64,000 nt of DNA, taken from NCBI GenBank assembly GCA_023250155.1, contig JAHFBG010000001.1, forward strand, positions 435,131-499,130, in the 5' to 3' direction. A program made the position numbers and the translations under genes. Positions 26,497 to 34,808 of the stretch are shown one piece after another (positions within the stretch are counted from its first letter, which is position 1; each line of letters opens with the position of its first letter). The stretch comes from Candidatus Melainabacteria bacterium (GTDB lineage: Bacteria; Cyanobacteriota; Vampirovibrionia; 2-02-FULL-35-15). A model generated the notes under the pieces. The model searched no databases. It had not been told where the DNA came from and saw nothing but the letters and a program-made list of their open reading frames with translations.

Positions 26497-27417
26497 CAAG
26501 TTCGTTTTTTCAACAATATCTTTTAGTCTTCTATTCCAGTCATTTAATTCTTGTTTTAAAACAGTATTGCTAAGGAAGAACCAGACTAAGCTAAGGTAAG
26601 GAATAATATTTTCTATTTCAATTGTATTTTCAATTACAAACTCATGCTCACAAGGAATGAATGACCATATGTTTTTACCCTTAAACAATGAGTTTTCAAA
26701 AGATACAGTTATTTGATTTGAAGATTTTTTAACAATCCTACAACTCAACTTTGGGAAAAACGGTACGATAAACCCAAGCAAGAACTCTTGTCCTTCATTA
26801 AATGGAATAAGCTTGGATTGTGATTCTATTTTTAAAAAAGGTAATAACCATAGAGAAAATTTGGTTAGGTCTTCAAATAAAGAATTGATCCACTGTAAAT
26901 TAGCATCGATTACGATATAGCTCTTTATAGCCAAATACTTATCTAAAGAATCAGTGTATCTTAAGCCTGTTTCTTTTTTGATTATGCTTTTTAATCTTAT
27001 ATGTTTAACAAAAGTATCAAAATAAAAAAATAAAATCAGAGCTAAAGATATAAGAGGAAAGCTAAATTGATTAAAGAAATGAAATTCTATTTTTTCTCTT
27101 ATTAAGCAATTGTCTTTAATGTTTGGATCATCTAAAACATAAATAGTTTGTGTACCTTGAATGAGTCCATCAAACTCAAAAACAATTTTATTTTCTGGCA
27201 CAATTTCTTTTACCTTAAAAAATAATTGAAATAACTCTGATAAAACACTTTTTTGAAGAAAGTATGTATCTATATCAATTTTTGAGTTTTTACAATGAAA
27301 GTTTTCTAGTTTAAAAAACGGGGAAGAGCATCTTTGAATAATATGTGAATTCGTAAGATACTTAAAAGCTTCTTTAGGCGATACATTTAGGTTTGAAAAA
27401 ATGTCAATAGAAGACAT
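26464..27417 (-). CDS. Hypothetical protein, possible duplicated SRPBCC-like domains
   Basis: 317 residues. The start (IDIFSNLNVSPKEAFKYLTN..IIQRCSSPFFKLENF) resembles SRPBCC/polyketide-cyclase-like lipid-binding proteins, in which an opening strand is followed by a helix and a threshold phrase about a boundary condition. A second similar stretch begins near residue 165 (KSYIVIDANLQWINSLFEDLTKFSLWLLPFLKIES), so two copies of the fold are possible, separated by a hydrophobic stretch (FSFPLISLALILFFYFDTFV). The gene is convergent with the glycosyltransferase and overlaps it by 33 bases. The fold assignment is tentative. Confidence 0.65.
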   Translation of the reverse strand: MSSIDIFSNLNVSPKEAFKYLTNSHIIQRCSSPFFKLENFHCKNSKIDIDTYFLQKSVLSELFQLFFKVKEIVPENKIVFEFDGLIQGTQTIYVLDDPNIKDNCLIREKIEFHFFNQFSFPLISLALILFFYFDTFVKHIRLKSIIKKETGLRYTDSLDKYLAIKSYIVIDANLQWINSLFEDLTKFSLWLLPFLKIESQSKLIPFNEGQEFLLGFIVPFFPKLSCRIVKKSSNQITVSFENSLFKGKNIWSFIPCEHEFVIENTIEIENIIPYLSLVWFFLSNTVLKQELNDWNRRLKDIVEKTNLSQHLEYAHGV

Positions 27418-27497
27418 AAGACTTTAATTATATAATTACATTGGTTTTTTTAAAAGATTAAGTGATTATATTACAGAAAACGTAATGGTTAAAAAGC

Positions 27498-28475
27498 TTG
27501 ATTTTATGTGTATGGTCTACCGTCTATAGTATATGGTCTAATAAAAGAGTGCAAAGCTATTTTATAAAAAAAGAAAAGCGATTTTGGATAAACTTTATAA
27601 ATGGTTTTATGGCACAAATATTTTTTGTATGTGCATTAGTTGCTGTTCTTTCACTACTTTTAATTACTGTTTATGTATTTGTTAATGGGTTCAAATTATT
27701 TGGTGTTGTCTCTATATTTGACTTTTTATTTGGTTTTGACTGGGAGCCTGTAACTCAAAAACTGTTTGGCATTATGCCTATGATTATTACATCGTTTTAT
27801 GTAACATTCGGGGCATTAATTATTAGCGCACCTTTAGGTATTGCATGTGCTATTTTTCTGGCTGAAATTGCATCTCCTCAAGCCCAAAGAATAATAAGGC
27901 CAGCCGTACAATTGTTAGCTGGTATTCCATCCGTAATTTATGGTTTGTTTGGCTTAGCATTTATTGTACCTTTAATTCAAATGTTTTCAGATGTCAGTGG
28001 TTTGTGTATTTTAGCAGCCATGATAATTCTCTCTATAATGATTATTCCAACAATTATTAGTATCTCTGAAGATGCTATAAGAGCTGTTCCAAAAGAATTA
28101 AAAGAAAGTAGTATTGCACTTGGTACTACAAAATGGCAAACAATCTATGGAACGATATTACCAGCTAGTTCATCTGGCTTAATCACTGCAATTGTACTTG
28201 CAGTAGGAAGAGCTTTTGGTGAGGCAATGGCAGTAAAGATGGTCATAGGAAATACTCAAACCATGCCTGACTTCTCGCCACAAAGTTTATTTGGGCTTCT
28301 TAGTCTTGCACGCACACTTACTACAAATATTATTGGAGATATAGAGTATGCAGAGCATGGAGCCCATCTAGAAGCACTATTTGCTACAGGAGCAATTTTA
28401 TTTATTTTTATAATTATGACTAATGGTGCATCTTATTTCTTATTAAGAAAAGCATCTGGAGTAAAGAAAATATAA
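27498..28475 (+). CDS. pstC: Phosphate ABC transporter permease PstC
   Basis: Inner-membrane permease of the high-affinity phosphate importer. Family marks: QLLAGIPSVIYGLFGLAFIVPL, and the ATPase-contacting EAA-like loop with ALGTTKWQTIYGTILPASSSGLITAIVLAVGRAFGEAMAV. Six membrane helices can be seen. The start is uncertain: the TTG at 27498 would translate a period-7 repeat (27511-27538) as the first residues, while GTG at 27549 would exclude it; neither has a good ribosome site. The stop is directly followed by the pstA ATG. The ATPase pstB and the binding protein pstS are not adjacent. Confidence 0.92.
   Translation: MILCVWSTVYSIWSNKRVQSYFIKKEKRFWINFINGFMAQIFFVCALVAVLSLLLITVYVFVNGFKLFGVVSIFDFLFGFDWEPVTQKLFGIMPMIITSFYVTFGALIISAPLGIACAIFLAEIASPQAQRIIRPAVQLLAGIPSVIYGLFGLAFIVPLIQMFSDVSGLCILAAMIILSIMIIPTIISISEDAIRAVPKELKESSIALGTTKWQTIYGTILPASSSGLITAIVLAVGRAFGEAMAVKMVIGNTQTMPDFSPQSLFGLLSLARTLTTNIIGDIEYAEHGAHLEALFATGAILFIFIIMTNGASYFLLRKASGVKKI
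27511..27538. repeat. Period-7 repeat at the pstC start
   Basis: Four heptamers: TATGGTC, TACCGTC, TATAGTA, TATGGTC. The period matches the repeats in atpF, the cupin gene and mqnA, but the unit is a different sequence. It covers the most upstream possible start region of pstC, so it is either a translated N-terminal extension or part of the leader. Confidence 0.8.
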
Positions 28476-29390
28476 ATGATTGAAGGCGCACAAAAAATAA
28501 GCATTGATAGAAAAGAAAAAATTTCTAAGGTAATCTTAGAACAAAATATAGCTCTTGGAACGCTGTGGTTATCAGGCTGGCTAATTGTTGGGGTTTTGAT
28601 ATTTATTATCGGATATATTTTTTATTATGGATTTCCAGTGGCCTTATCATGGAGATATTTATTTACAGCATCTGAAGGAGGAAGGTTTGATATGGGGGGC
28701 ATCCTATACCAAATAATCTCTACTCTATACTTAGTTGTTGGTGCTATTTCAGTAGCTGCGCCTATTGGTATATCAGCAGCTATCTATCTAACTGAATATG
28801 CTCCTCAAAACATAATCACAAAACTAATTCGTTTTGCTATTGAAAATCTTGCGGGCATTCCTTCCATTATTTATGGATTATTTGGATTAGCATTTTTTGT
28901 AATTTTTTTAAAGTTTGAATATTCATTGCTGGCAGGAGCCTTAACGGTAGCTATTATGGTACTTCCTGTAATAATAAGAACTTCTGAAGAAGCTTTAAAA
29001 TCAGTCCCACAAAACTATCGCCAAAGTAGCTTGGCATTAGGTGTAAATAAATGGCAGACTATTTATCATGTAGTTTTACCCTCAGCATTTCCAGGCATTC
29101 TTACAGGGATTTTACTAAGTGTAGGAAGAATCGTTGGAGAATCAGCAGTATTGATTTTAGCTGCTGGTGGAAGTATAACTTTATTCCCAAATTTTATTTC
29201 AGATGAATACCCTTATGTTCTTCCTGATTCAGCAAGAACACTAGCTGTGCATTTGTACTATCAAGCTACTAGCTATGACACTAGAAACAAAGCTTTTGCT
29301 ACTGGTGTGGTTTTAATTTTTATAATTTTGCTTTTAAACTATTGTATTAATAAGGTTTCAAAGAGATATAGAAAGAAGTTTGTGAGGTAG
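28476..29390 (+). CDS. pstA: Phosphate ABC transporter permease PstA
   Basis: Second permease of the phosphate importer, 304 residues. Shows ENLAGIPSIIYGLFGLAFFV and the coupling loop SSLALGVNKWQTIYHVVLPSAFPGILTGILLSVGRIVGESAVLILAAGGS. It begins directly after the pstC stop (TAA then ATG), so the two are co-translated in equal amounts as expected for a heterodimer. In most genomes pstB and often phoU come next; here an ankyrin-repeat gene follows after 43 bases, so the ATPase must be supplied from elsewhere. Confidence 0.94.
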   Translation: MIEGAQKISIDRKEKISKVILEQNIALGTLWLSGWLIVGVLIFIIGYIFYYGFPVALSWRYLFTASEGGRFDMGGILYQIISTLYLVVGAISVAAPIGISAAIYLTEYAPQNIITKLIRFAIENLAGIPSIIYGLFGLAFFVIFLKFEYSLLAGALTVAIMVLPVIIRTSEEALKSVPQNYRQSSLALGVNKWQTIYHVVLPSAFPGILTGILLSVGRIVGESAVLILAAGGSITLFPNFISDEYPYVLPDSARTLAVHLYYQATSYDTRNKAFATGVVLIFIILLLNYCINKVSKRYRKKFVR

Positions 29391-29433
29391 AACAAATCTT
29401 CAAATATGAGAAAGTAAAAGAAGGAGATAAAAA

Positions 29434-30393
29434 ATGAGAGTAACATTAGATAAATTAGCCCAAAAAGACTTTATACAAGGGCTACAAAAAGATCTTTCAA
29501 TTATATTAGCAGAAGCAGTAAATGATAACAACTGGCAAGAAGTGCTAAAACTTTTAAGTTCAAAAGTTAAATTAAATGTAAATGTAGTAAACAAAAATGG
29601 AGAAACACCTCTTCACTGGGCAATATGGCATGGACAAAAAGAGACAGTAGAAAAATTAATTGAAAAAGGTGCTGATGTTAATAAAGAAAATAAAGATGGA
29701 AATACACCTCTTCACTGGGCAGCAAGAAAGGGACAAAACGAGATAGTAGAAAAGTTGATTGAAGCTGGTGCTGATGTTAATAAAGAAAATAAAGATGGAG
29801 AAACACCTCTTCACCAAGCAGCATGGTTTGGACAAAAAGAGACAATAGAAAAATTAATTGAAAAAGGTGCTTATGTTAATAAAGAAAATAAATGTGGAAA
29901 TGCACCTCTTTACTTTGCAGCAGAGAAGGGACAAAACGAGATAGTAGAAAAGTTGATTGAAGCTGGTGCTGATGTTAATAAAGAAAATAAAGATGGAGAA
30001 ACACCTCTTCACCAAGCAGCATGGTTTGGACAAAAAGAGACAATAGAAAAATTAATTGAAAAAGGTGCTTATGTTAATAAAGAAAATAAATGTGGAAATG
30101 CACCTCTTTACTTTGCAGCAGAGAAGGGACAAAACGAGATAGTAGAAAAGTTGATTGAAGCTGGTGCTGATGTTAATAAAGAAAATAAAGATGGAGAAAC
30201 ACCTCTTCACCAAGCAGCATGGTTTGGACAAAAAGAGACAATAGAAAAATTAATTGAAAAAGGTGCTGATGTTAATAAAGAAACTAAATGTGGAGAGACA
30301 CCACTTAACTTTGCAGCAAGGCATGAACAAAAAGAGATAGTAAAACTACTTTTAAATAAATTAGGATTAAGTGATGTAGTAGAGATAGATTAA
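29434..30393 (+). CDS. Ankyrin-repeat protein
   Basis: 319 residues with a short N-terminal segment (MRVTLDKLAQKDFIQGLQKDL) and about eight ankyrin repeats of 33 residues, each with the G-x-TPLHxAAxxGQxExVExLIExGADVN pattern. No signal peptide, so probably cytoplasmic. A strong AGGAGAT ribosome site precedes the ATG. Two successive 198-base units (29791-29988 and 29989-30186) appear identical at DNA level, and a third partial unit follows, which shows recent expansion by pairs of repeats. Ankyrin proteins mediate protein binding; the partner is unknown. Co-orientation with pstCA may be chance. Confidence 0.9.
   Translation: MRVTLDKLAQKDFIQGLQKDLSIILAEAVNDNNWQEVLKLLSSKVKLNVNVVNKNGETPLHWAIWHGQKETVEKLIEKGADVNKENKDGNTPLHWAARKGQNEIVEKLIEAGADVNKENKDGETPLHQAAWFGQKETIEKLIEKGAYVNKENKCGNAPLYFAAEKGQNEIVEKLIEAGADVNKENKDGETPLHQAAWFGQKETIEKLIEKGAYVNKENKCGNAPLYFAAEKGQNEIVEKLIEAGADVNKENKDGETPLHQAAWFGQKETIEKLIEKGADVNKETKCGETPLNFAARHEQKEIVKLLLNKLGLSDVVEID
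29791..30186 (+). repeat. Identical 198-bp tandem repeats inside the ankyrin gene
   Basis: Each unit encodes two ankyrin repeats. Unit starts are at 29791, 29989 and 30187, exactly 198 bases apart; the first two appear identical base for base and the third diverges after about 115 bases. Identity at synonymous sites points to a recent duplication or ongoing gene conversion. Confidence 0.88.
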
Positions 30394-30398
30394 ACAGC

Positions 30399-31838
30399 CT
30401 AATATAACATCAATTCATTTAAATTTATTAACTCACCAATAGGGACTTCTTTTTCTTTTAAAGAAATCAACCATCTTTTGATGAAAAGCAATGCTAGGCA
30501 ATCATCTTGATTGTACTCAATGCTTAAATCAAGATATTTTCTGTCTTTAGTTTCAAGATAACTGCTATACCAGCACATAGACTGAACAGCGCTTGCATCT
30601 TTGTTCTTCCATTTAAATCCGAGTGCCTTTGCAAGGTTTTTTAAAGAATAGCTTGTCACAGGCATTATAACTGATTCTCTAATTATTTTTTCTATGTCAA
30701 CCAGTTGTACTTTTGGTAAAGTATCCCATTTATTGTTAAAGATAGACTGTTCATAATGCCCATAGTGATAAAAAACGCAATCCATATGATCTCTAAGGTA
30801 GGCAGTAAAGTCTAAAAGTAGTTTTTCCTCACTATCGTCTAAAAGCAAATGTTCAAATACTTGATTCCCATTAGATGCTTTTAATAATCCAATCAAATAA
30901 TCGATTCTTAAAAGCTCTGTTCCTTTTTCATCAAAAACCATATCTGATTCAAAATCAATAAATACTTCTCTTTTTTCTTCATTAATATTTGGAGGTGATT
31001 TTAAATAAATCTTTTTTTCTTTTAAGCATTGGGATTGAATAATAATGTTCCCTCTTTTTTCATCGGTTAACTCTTCGATCTGTGATAGGTCTTCCTGAGT
31101 GCAGGTGGAAAGCTCTTTATAACTGTGAATCGGGATTTGCAAAAGAGAGTTTTTTATTTTTTTATTAACTCCATATACTAGTGACAAATCTTCTTTTTCA
31201 AAAGCCTCAGGTAGGCAAAAATTGTACCACTGACATGATTGGCAATTTGAATCTATAAACAGAGGTGGTATTTCCTCAGGATTACTAAGTATTTTTGTGC
31301 TTTCCGAAAGCGAATAGATAACTTGTTTTACAAGTGTATAAAAATGCTTGATTTGTAAGTCTAGATCAAGTAGTAACAGCCCTCCATAAAGAGGCGTGAA
31401 CTCTTGTATTTCACCAAGTAGATAAGAATAAGCTGCCAGTTGAAACAAGTATCTTTCACGTGAAGTGCTAGCTCCTTTAATGTCTACAGGGTAGTAATAG
31501 TAATCTCCAAAAACTGAATAACCTTTTGTTTTTATTAAAAAATCTGGTATTCCTCTTAGTTCATCATTTTGTAAAACTCCTTGGTAAATGGTTTCAACAC
31601 CCTTTTTCATAAGTTCTACAGTGGTCTCAAACCCACTTTTATAATCTCCAATTTTATATTTAGGCCTTTCATAGGTAAAAAAATCCACTACGGTGGTTTC
31701 ATAATTTCTACCTGCTTTCCAGAGCTTTTTTAAAAAATCACTAGGTGCAAGTTGTAATTTCTTATCACCATACTCATTTAAAAATAAAAGTCTTGGACAA
31801 CGATAAAAACTCAGTAAATCTGTTACGCTAAGTTGCAT
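30399..31838 (-). CDS. TM0106-family RecB-like nuclease with RNase H-like domain
   Basis: 479 residues. The N-terminal half is a Cas4/RecB-type PD-(D/E)XK nuclease: FYRCPRLLFL (first Cys), GIPDFL..., VDIKGAS as the D-x-K catalytic part, and a late Cys cluster SNCQSCQWYNFC that together with the first Cys could hold a 4Fe-4S cluster. The C-terminal half is an RNase H-like exonuclease: EVFIDFESD, FYHYGHYEQ, and YNQDDCLALL with the closing acidic residues. This fits the TM0106 family of putative nucleases. The start directly abuts the stop of the upstream globin gene (TAA ATG). No CRISPR array or cas gene lies near, so a CRISPR role is not supported. Confidence 0.85.
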   Translation of the reverse strand: MQLSVTDLLSFYRCPRLLFLNEYGDKKLQLAPSDFLKKLWKAGRNYETTVVDFFTYERPKYKIGDYKSGFETTVELMKKGVETIYQGVLQNDELRGIPDFLIKTKGYSVFGDYYYYPVDIKGASTSRERYLFQLAAYSYLLGEIQEFTPLYGGLLLLDLDLQIKHFYTLVKQVIYSLSESTKILSNPEEIPPLFIDSNCQSCQWYNFCLPEAFEKEDLSLVYGVNKKIKNSLLQIPIHSYKELSTCTQEDLSQIEELTDEKRGNIIIQSQCLKEKKIYLKSPPNINEEKREVFIDFESDMVFDEKGTELLRIDYLIGLLKASNGNQVFEHLLLDDSEEKLLLDFTAYLRDHMDCVFYHYGHYEQSIFNNKWDTLPKVQLVDIEKIIRESVIMPVTSYSLKNLAKALGFKWKNKDASAVQSMCWYSSYLETKDRKYLDLSIEYNQDDCLALLFIKRWLISLKEKEVPIGELINLNELMLY

Positions 31839-32879
31839 TTATGGTAATGCATCTGGTTGTGGTAAAAGATTTGGTGCTGGCTGTGGAATTTCAATTTGTG
31901 GTGGATTGCTTGGAGGTGGTATTTGTGGTTGTGGCACAGTACCTGTCGTATCTCCAAATTGAAGAGATGGTACTTGAGGTGGTGGTGGGTTGAAGGATGG
32001 AATTTCAACTGGTGGTGGATTTCCTAAAGAGGGGAATACTTGTTCTGGAGAAGGAATTTGTGGTATCTCATTTTGTGGCATAGCATCTGGTTGTAGTTGT
32101 ACTTGAGGTTCTACAGCTTGTTGTGGTGGTAAGCCAGGTGCGAATTGAATTGTATCAAGTGGTTTTGGGATTCCTTGAGGAGGGGCTTGTAGTGTAGGTA
32201 GTTTTTCTAGTGTAGGCAGTGGAAGAGGAGCACCGGGAACTCCTTGTTGAGCTTCTGGTAATGGAGATGGTAATTGTGGTAGTGCTCCTTGTGGTATTGA
32301 AGGTACACTGGCTTGTACAATATCATTTTTTGTAGAGCCTATTAATACTAACAATTCATTTTGTTCTTTTTCAGGCACATTGAACTTTGTTAGTGTACCT
32401 AATAATATTTTTACTGTAGCTGCCCATTCACCTTCAGAAATATTTAAATTCTGATGTGCATCTTTCATGGGTTTACCAGTATATTTTTGTGGTCCACCTG
32501 ATACCTGACAAACAAGCTCGGTAATTCTATATTTAAGCCCAGCTTTTGTAATCTTTCCCATTGCAGCAACTACTTTTTGATTTGCTGTAATTATAGGATC
32601 ACTTAAAAGCTTGTCGGTAAAATCATCTACAACAGCTGCAATACTATACACACCACCTACTCTGTCATAGAGTGATATTGCAGGTTGTGGTACAGATGGA
32701 GGTGGAGTTAGGGCTTGTGGTGCTGGTTGTGGTAGTGCAGATGGGGGTGGGGTTAGGGCTTGTGGCGAAGGCATATCTCCTGGCATTTGAGCAAATACTA
32801 AGCTATTAGCAAACATAAATATTATTAAAGTAAAAATAAGACATGGTATCCTTTTTAATACAGATTTGAATTTTTGCAT
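31839..32879 (-). CDS. Secreted group I truncated hemoglobin with proline-rich tails
   Basis: 346 residues from the chosen ATG at 32879 (MQKFKSVLKRIPCLIFTLII...), which has an AGGAAAA site upstream and gives a clear signal peptide ending at VFA-QMP. Residues about 65-190 match truncated hemoglobins: SLYDRVGGVYSIAAVVDDFTDKLLSDP, then CQVSGGPQKYTGKPMKDAHQNLNISEGEW, where the His in DAHQNL is the expected heme-binding proximal residue. The globin is flanked by proline-rich stretches (ALTPPPSALPQPAP before, a long PP-rich tail after), suggesting export and surface or cell-wall association. Truncated globins are usually cytoplasmic, so this layout is unusual. The next gene starts directly at its stop. 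Confidence 0.82.
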   Translation of the reverse strand: MQKFKSVLKRIPCLIFTLIIFMFANSLVFAQMPGDMPSPQALTPPPSALPQPAPQALTPPPSVPQPAISLYDRVGGVYSIAAVVDDFTDKLLSDPIITANQKVVAAMGKITKAGLKYRITELVCQVSGGPQKYTGKPMKDAHQNLNISEGEWAATVKILLGTLTKFNVPEKEQNELLVLIGSTKNDIVQASVPSIPQGALPQLPSPLPEAQQGVPGAPLPLPTLEKLPTLQAPPQGIPKPLDTIQFAPGLPPQQAVEPQVQLQPDAMPQNEIPQIPSPEQVFPSLGNPPPVEIPSFNPPPPQVPSLQFGDTTGTVPQPQIPPPSNPPQIEIPQPAPNLLPQPDALP

Positions 32880-32952
32880 TGTAGATTTTCCTTTCATTAA
32901 CAATTAACCTAATATTACTTGTACCACAATTTATTAACTAGTACACTTTCTA

Positions 32953-33780
32953 TTAAGTAGTTCTAATGTACTCAAACAAAAACTGCCCAGCCCAAGCAGC
33001 ATAGCCATGAAAGTGATTTGAAACCCACTTACGCATTTCTTCATACTTCATTTTAGGAGATAATCCATAGTATTTAGTAAAAGCTCTTTTAGCCCAAACA
33101 TCAATAGGAGTTATATTATCAAAGCCTAGTCCAAACACTAAAACGCAATCTGTAATTTTGTTTCCTACTCCTCTTATCTTAAGAAGCTCATTTCTTGCTT
33201 TGTTTTCATCCAATGATTGGATTTGCTCTTTTAGATTTGTTTCCAAAAGAAGCCTAGCTGTGCTTTTTAAGTACTTAGCTCTAAAGCCTAATTTGCATTT
33301 TAATAAATCATCGATGCTAGCACTTGCAAGTATTTCTGTACTGGGGAATAAATATATTTTTTTACCATCGAGTTCTATCCAATCCCCAAATTTGAGATTC
33401 AATAACCGTATAATTTTTCTAATAGACTTAATATTATTGTTTGATGAGATAATAAATGACAATAACGTTTCCTCAAAGTCTTGTTTTAAAAGTCGTAAAT
33501 CAGGGTACTTCATAACTGCTTTTTTTACATACTTATCTTTTTGAATTGTTTTTAAAATTTTTGGATAGTTTATATCTAGTCTGAAATAATTTTTAACAAA
33601 ATTAGAGTTATCTCTTTCTGGATATGTTTGCCAGTATAATATTTCATTTTCTTGCTTTAACTTGATTATATTTTTACTTGTGAAACCATAATAACAACCA
33701 TCTTCATAGTCCCATGAAAATGACTGTCCTCCAAGAAGAGTCATTTGGAGATTGTATTGTGGTAAATGGAGTTTATTCAT
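32953..33780 (-). CDS. ogg: 8-oxoguanine DNA glycosylase/lyase (OGG1 type)
   Basis: 275 residues. Excises 8-oxoguanine and cuts the strand at the abasic site in base-excision repair. The N-terminal OGG domain shows LLGGQSFSWDYEDG; the HhH-GPD domain shows LGFRAKYLKSTARLL, the hairpin LLKIRGVGNKITDCVLVF with the catalytic Lys of NKITDC, and the catalytic Asp in NITPIDVWAKRAF. Length is normal for bacterial OGG1-like enzymes. It begins directly after the methyltransferase stop (TAA ATG), so the two are co-translated. Confidence 0.92.
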   Translation of the reverse strand: MNKLHLPQYNLQMTLLGGQSFSWDYEDGCYYGFTSKNIIKLKQENEILYWQTYPERDNSNFVKNYFRLDINYPKILKTIQKDKYVKKAVMKYPDLRLLKQDFEETLLSFIISSNNNIKSIRKIIRLLNLKFGDWIELDGKKIYLFPSTEILASASIDDLLKCKLGFRAKYLKSTARLLLETNLKEQIQSLDENKARNELLKIRGVGNKITDCVLVFGLGFDNITPIDVWAKRAFTKYYGLSPKMKYEEMRKWVSNHFHGYAAWAGQFLFEYIRTT

Positions 33781-34416
33781 TTATCTCTTTAAGAGAAGCA
33801 TTAACCCATCTCTAACAGTTAGCATTACTGCTTCTACTCTAGGATCTTTACTGACATGCTTATTAAAATTGTCAATTGCAAAATCACTCTTGTCTTTTGG
33901 ACTTAGTACTTTGCCACTCCAAAGTACATTGTCAGCTATGATCAAGCCACCTTGTCTGACTTTTGGTAATGCAGCTTCAAAATAATTTATATAGTTTTCT
34001 TTATCAGCATCTATGAAAACCATATCAAATACATTGTTTAATATTTTTATAGTATCAAGAGCTGGACCTAAAATCGATTTTATTTTTTCCCCATGAGGAC
34101 TTTGTATCCAATGTTTCTTTGCAATTTCAGTAGTATTGGAATTAATATCCAATGTAATTATTTCTCCATCACTTGATAATCCTTCTGCCATAGCCAGAGT
34201 ACTATATCCAGTGAATGTCCCTATCTCAAGGATTTTTTTTGCTTGTGTAATTTTTACAAGGAGTCTTAAAAATGCACCTTCTAAGTGTCCTACCTGCATT
34301 TCAGGCAAATCAGTTTTTGCATATGTTTCTTTTACAAGAGCAAGGAAAAGTTCTGATTCTTTTATAGTATGAGCTTTTGCATAGTCTTCAATAGTTTCTG
34401 GAATAAGTGTTAGCAT
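33781..34416 (-). CDS. SAM-dependent O-methyltransferase (caffeoyl-CoA OMT-like)
   Basis: 211 residues of the class I O-methyltransferase family. SAM-binding motif KKILEIGTFTGYSTLAMAEGL, acidic ribose-binding LDIN, metal-binding FDMVFIDADKENYINYFE and ADNVLWSGKV with the remaining metal ligands. In bacteria such enzymes methylate catechol-like or lipid substrates; the real one cannot be told. It is the first gene of a minus-strand run with ogg and shares its stop/start junction. Confidence 0.9.
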   Translation of the reverse strand: MLTLIPETIEDYAKAHTIKESELFLALVKETYAKTDLPEMQVGHLEGAFLRLLVKITQAKKILEIGTFTGYSTLAMAEGLSSDGEIITLDINSNTTEIAKKHWIQSPHGEKIKSILGPALDTIKILNNVFDMVFIDADKENYINYFEAALPKVRQGGLIIADNVLWSGKVLSPKDKSDFAIDNFNKHVSKDPRVEAVMLTVRDGLMLLLKR

Positions 34417-34573
34417 TTAGTTTTCTCCTTTGTGTTGAAAAGCAATTAATCGTGTCTCTATTTTTTATTATATATCTTTTTATCTAGTAAAGAGTAAATC
34501 AAGCTGAAAAATATAAGGACATATCATTTTACCAATTTCATAGTATTATTTTTTATACTGACAGTGGTCAGGA

Positions 34574-34678
34574 AAAATTAAATTTTAAAATACAAATCTT
34601 TAATGGGGGAAGTATGGTGAAAAACCTACGCTGACCCGCAACCGTAAAAAGCCGGAATACCCAGTGAGATTTAATTTT
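34574..34678 (+). promoter_or_regulatory. Cobalamin riboswitch
   Basis: The conserved core is present in order: GGGGAAGTATGGTGAAAA, CCTACGCTGACCCGCAACCG, then GCCGGAATACCCA. The closing stem pairs AAAATTAAAT (34574-34583) with ATTTAATTTT (34669-34678). Only a few bases separate the CCGTAA strand from the B12-box-like GCCGGAATACC, so the optional arm is missing, as in compact (class II-like) forms. A terminator hairpin starts at the next base. It sits upstream of the unknown gene at 34809 on the same strand. Confidence 0.88.
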
Positions 34679-34712
34679 AAACTCTTTTGCGAGGCTCAAA
34701 AGAGTTTTTGTT
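34679..34712 (+). terminator. Terminator hairpin just after the cobalamin riboswitch
   Basis: AAACTCTTTTG (34679-34689) pairs perfectly with CAAAAGAGTTT (34697-34707), followed by T-rich sequence. It abuts the closing stem of the riboswitch, a place suited to ligand-controlled termination. Confidence 0.85.
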
Positions 34713-34722
34713 TGTTCTAAAG

Positions 34723-34739
34723 CTCAAGACAAGCTTGAG
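34723..34739 (+). other. Hairpin with ACAAG loop, upstream copy
   Basis: CTCAAG, loop ACAAG, CTTGAG. A hairpin with the same ACAAG loop and G-C closing pair but different stem sequence lies at 36615-36637 in the opposite orientation, so the two copies bracket the gene between them. Confidence 0.6.
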
Positions 34740-34758
34740 ATACCAGAATTAGAAAAAT

Positions 34759-34804
34759 AAAAACTCCTTGCGCTTTTTAAACAAAAGAATTTCAAGGGGT
34801 TTTT
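34759..34804 (+). promoter_or_regulatory. Second hairpin that covers the Shine-Dalgarno site of the next gene
   Basis: AAAAACTCCTTG (34759-34770) pairs with CAAGGGGTTTTT (34793-34804), 12 pairs with one G-T wobble, followed by T's. The right arm contains AAGGGG (34794-34799), which is also the ribosome site 9 bases before the TTG start at 34809. The hairpin could end transcription or hide the ribosome site, so the cobalamin signal may act at both levels. Confidence 0.65.
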
Positions 34805-34808
34805 TGTT

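Noticed and set aside
29791..30393. Regular repeats considered as a CRISPR-like or satellite array
   Set aside because: The 198-bp units are in frame and encode standard ankyrin repeats; there are no short repeats with unique spacers.
30399..31838. Cas4-like nuclease considered as part of a CRISPR-Cas system
   Set aside because: No CRISPR array or other cas gene in the window, and the RNase H-like C-terminal domain fits the TM0106 family instead.
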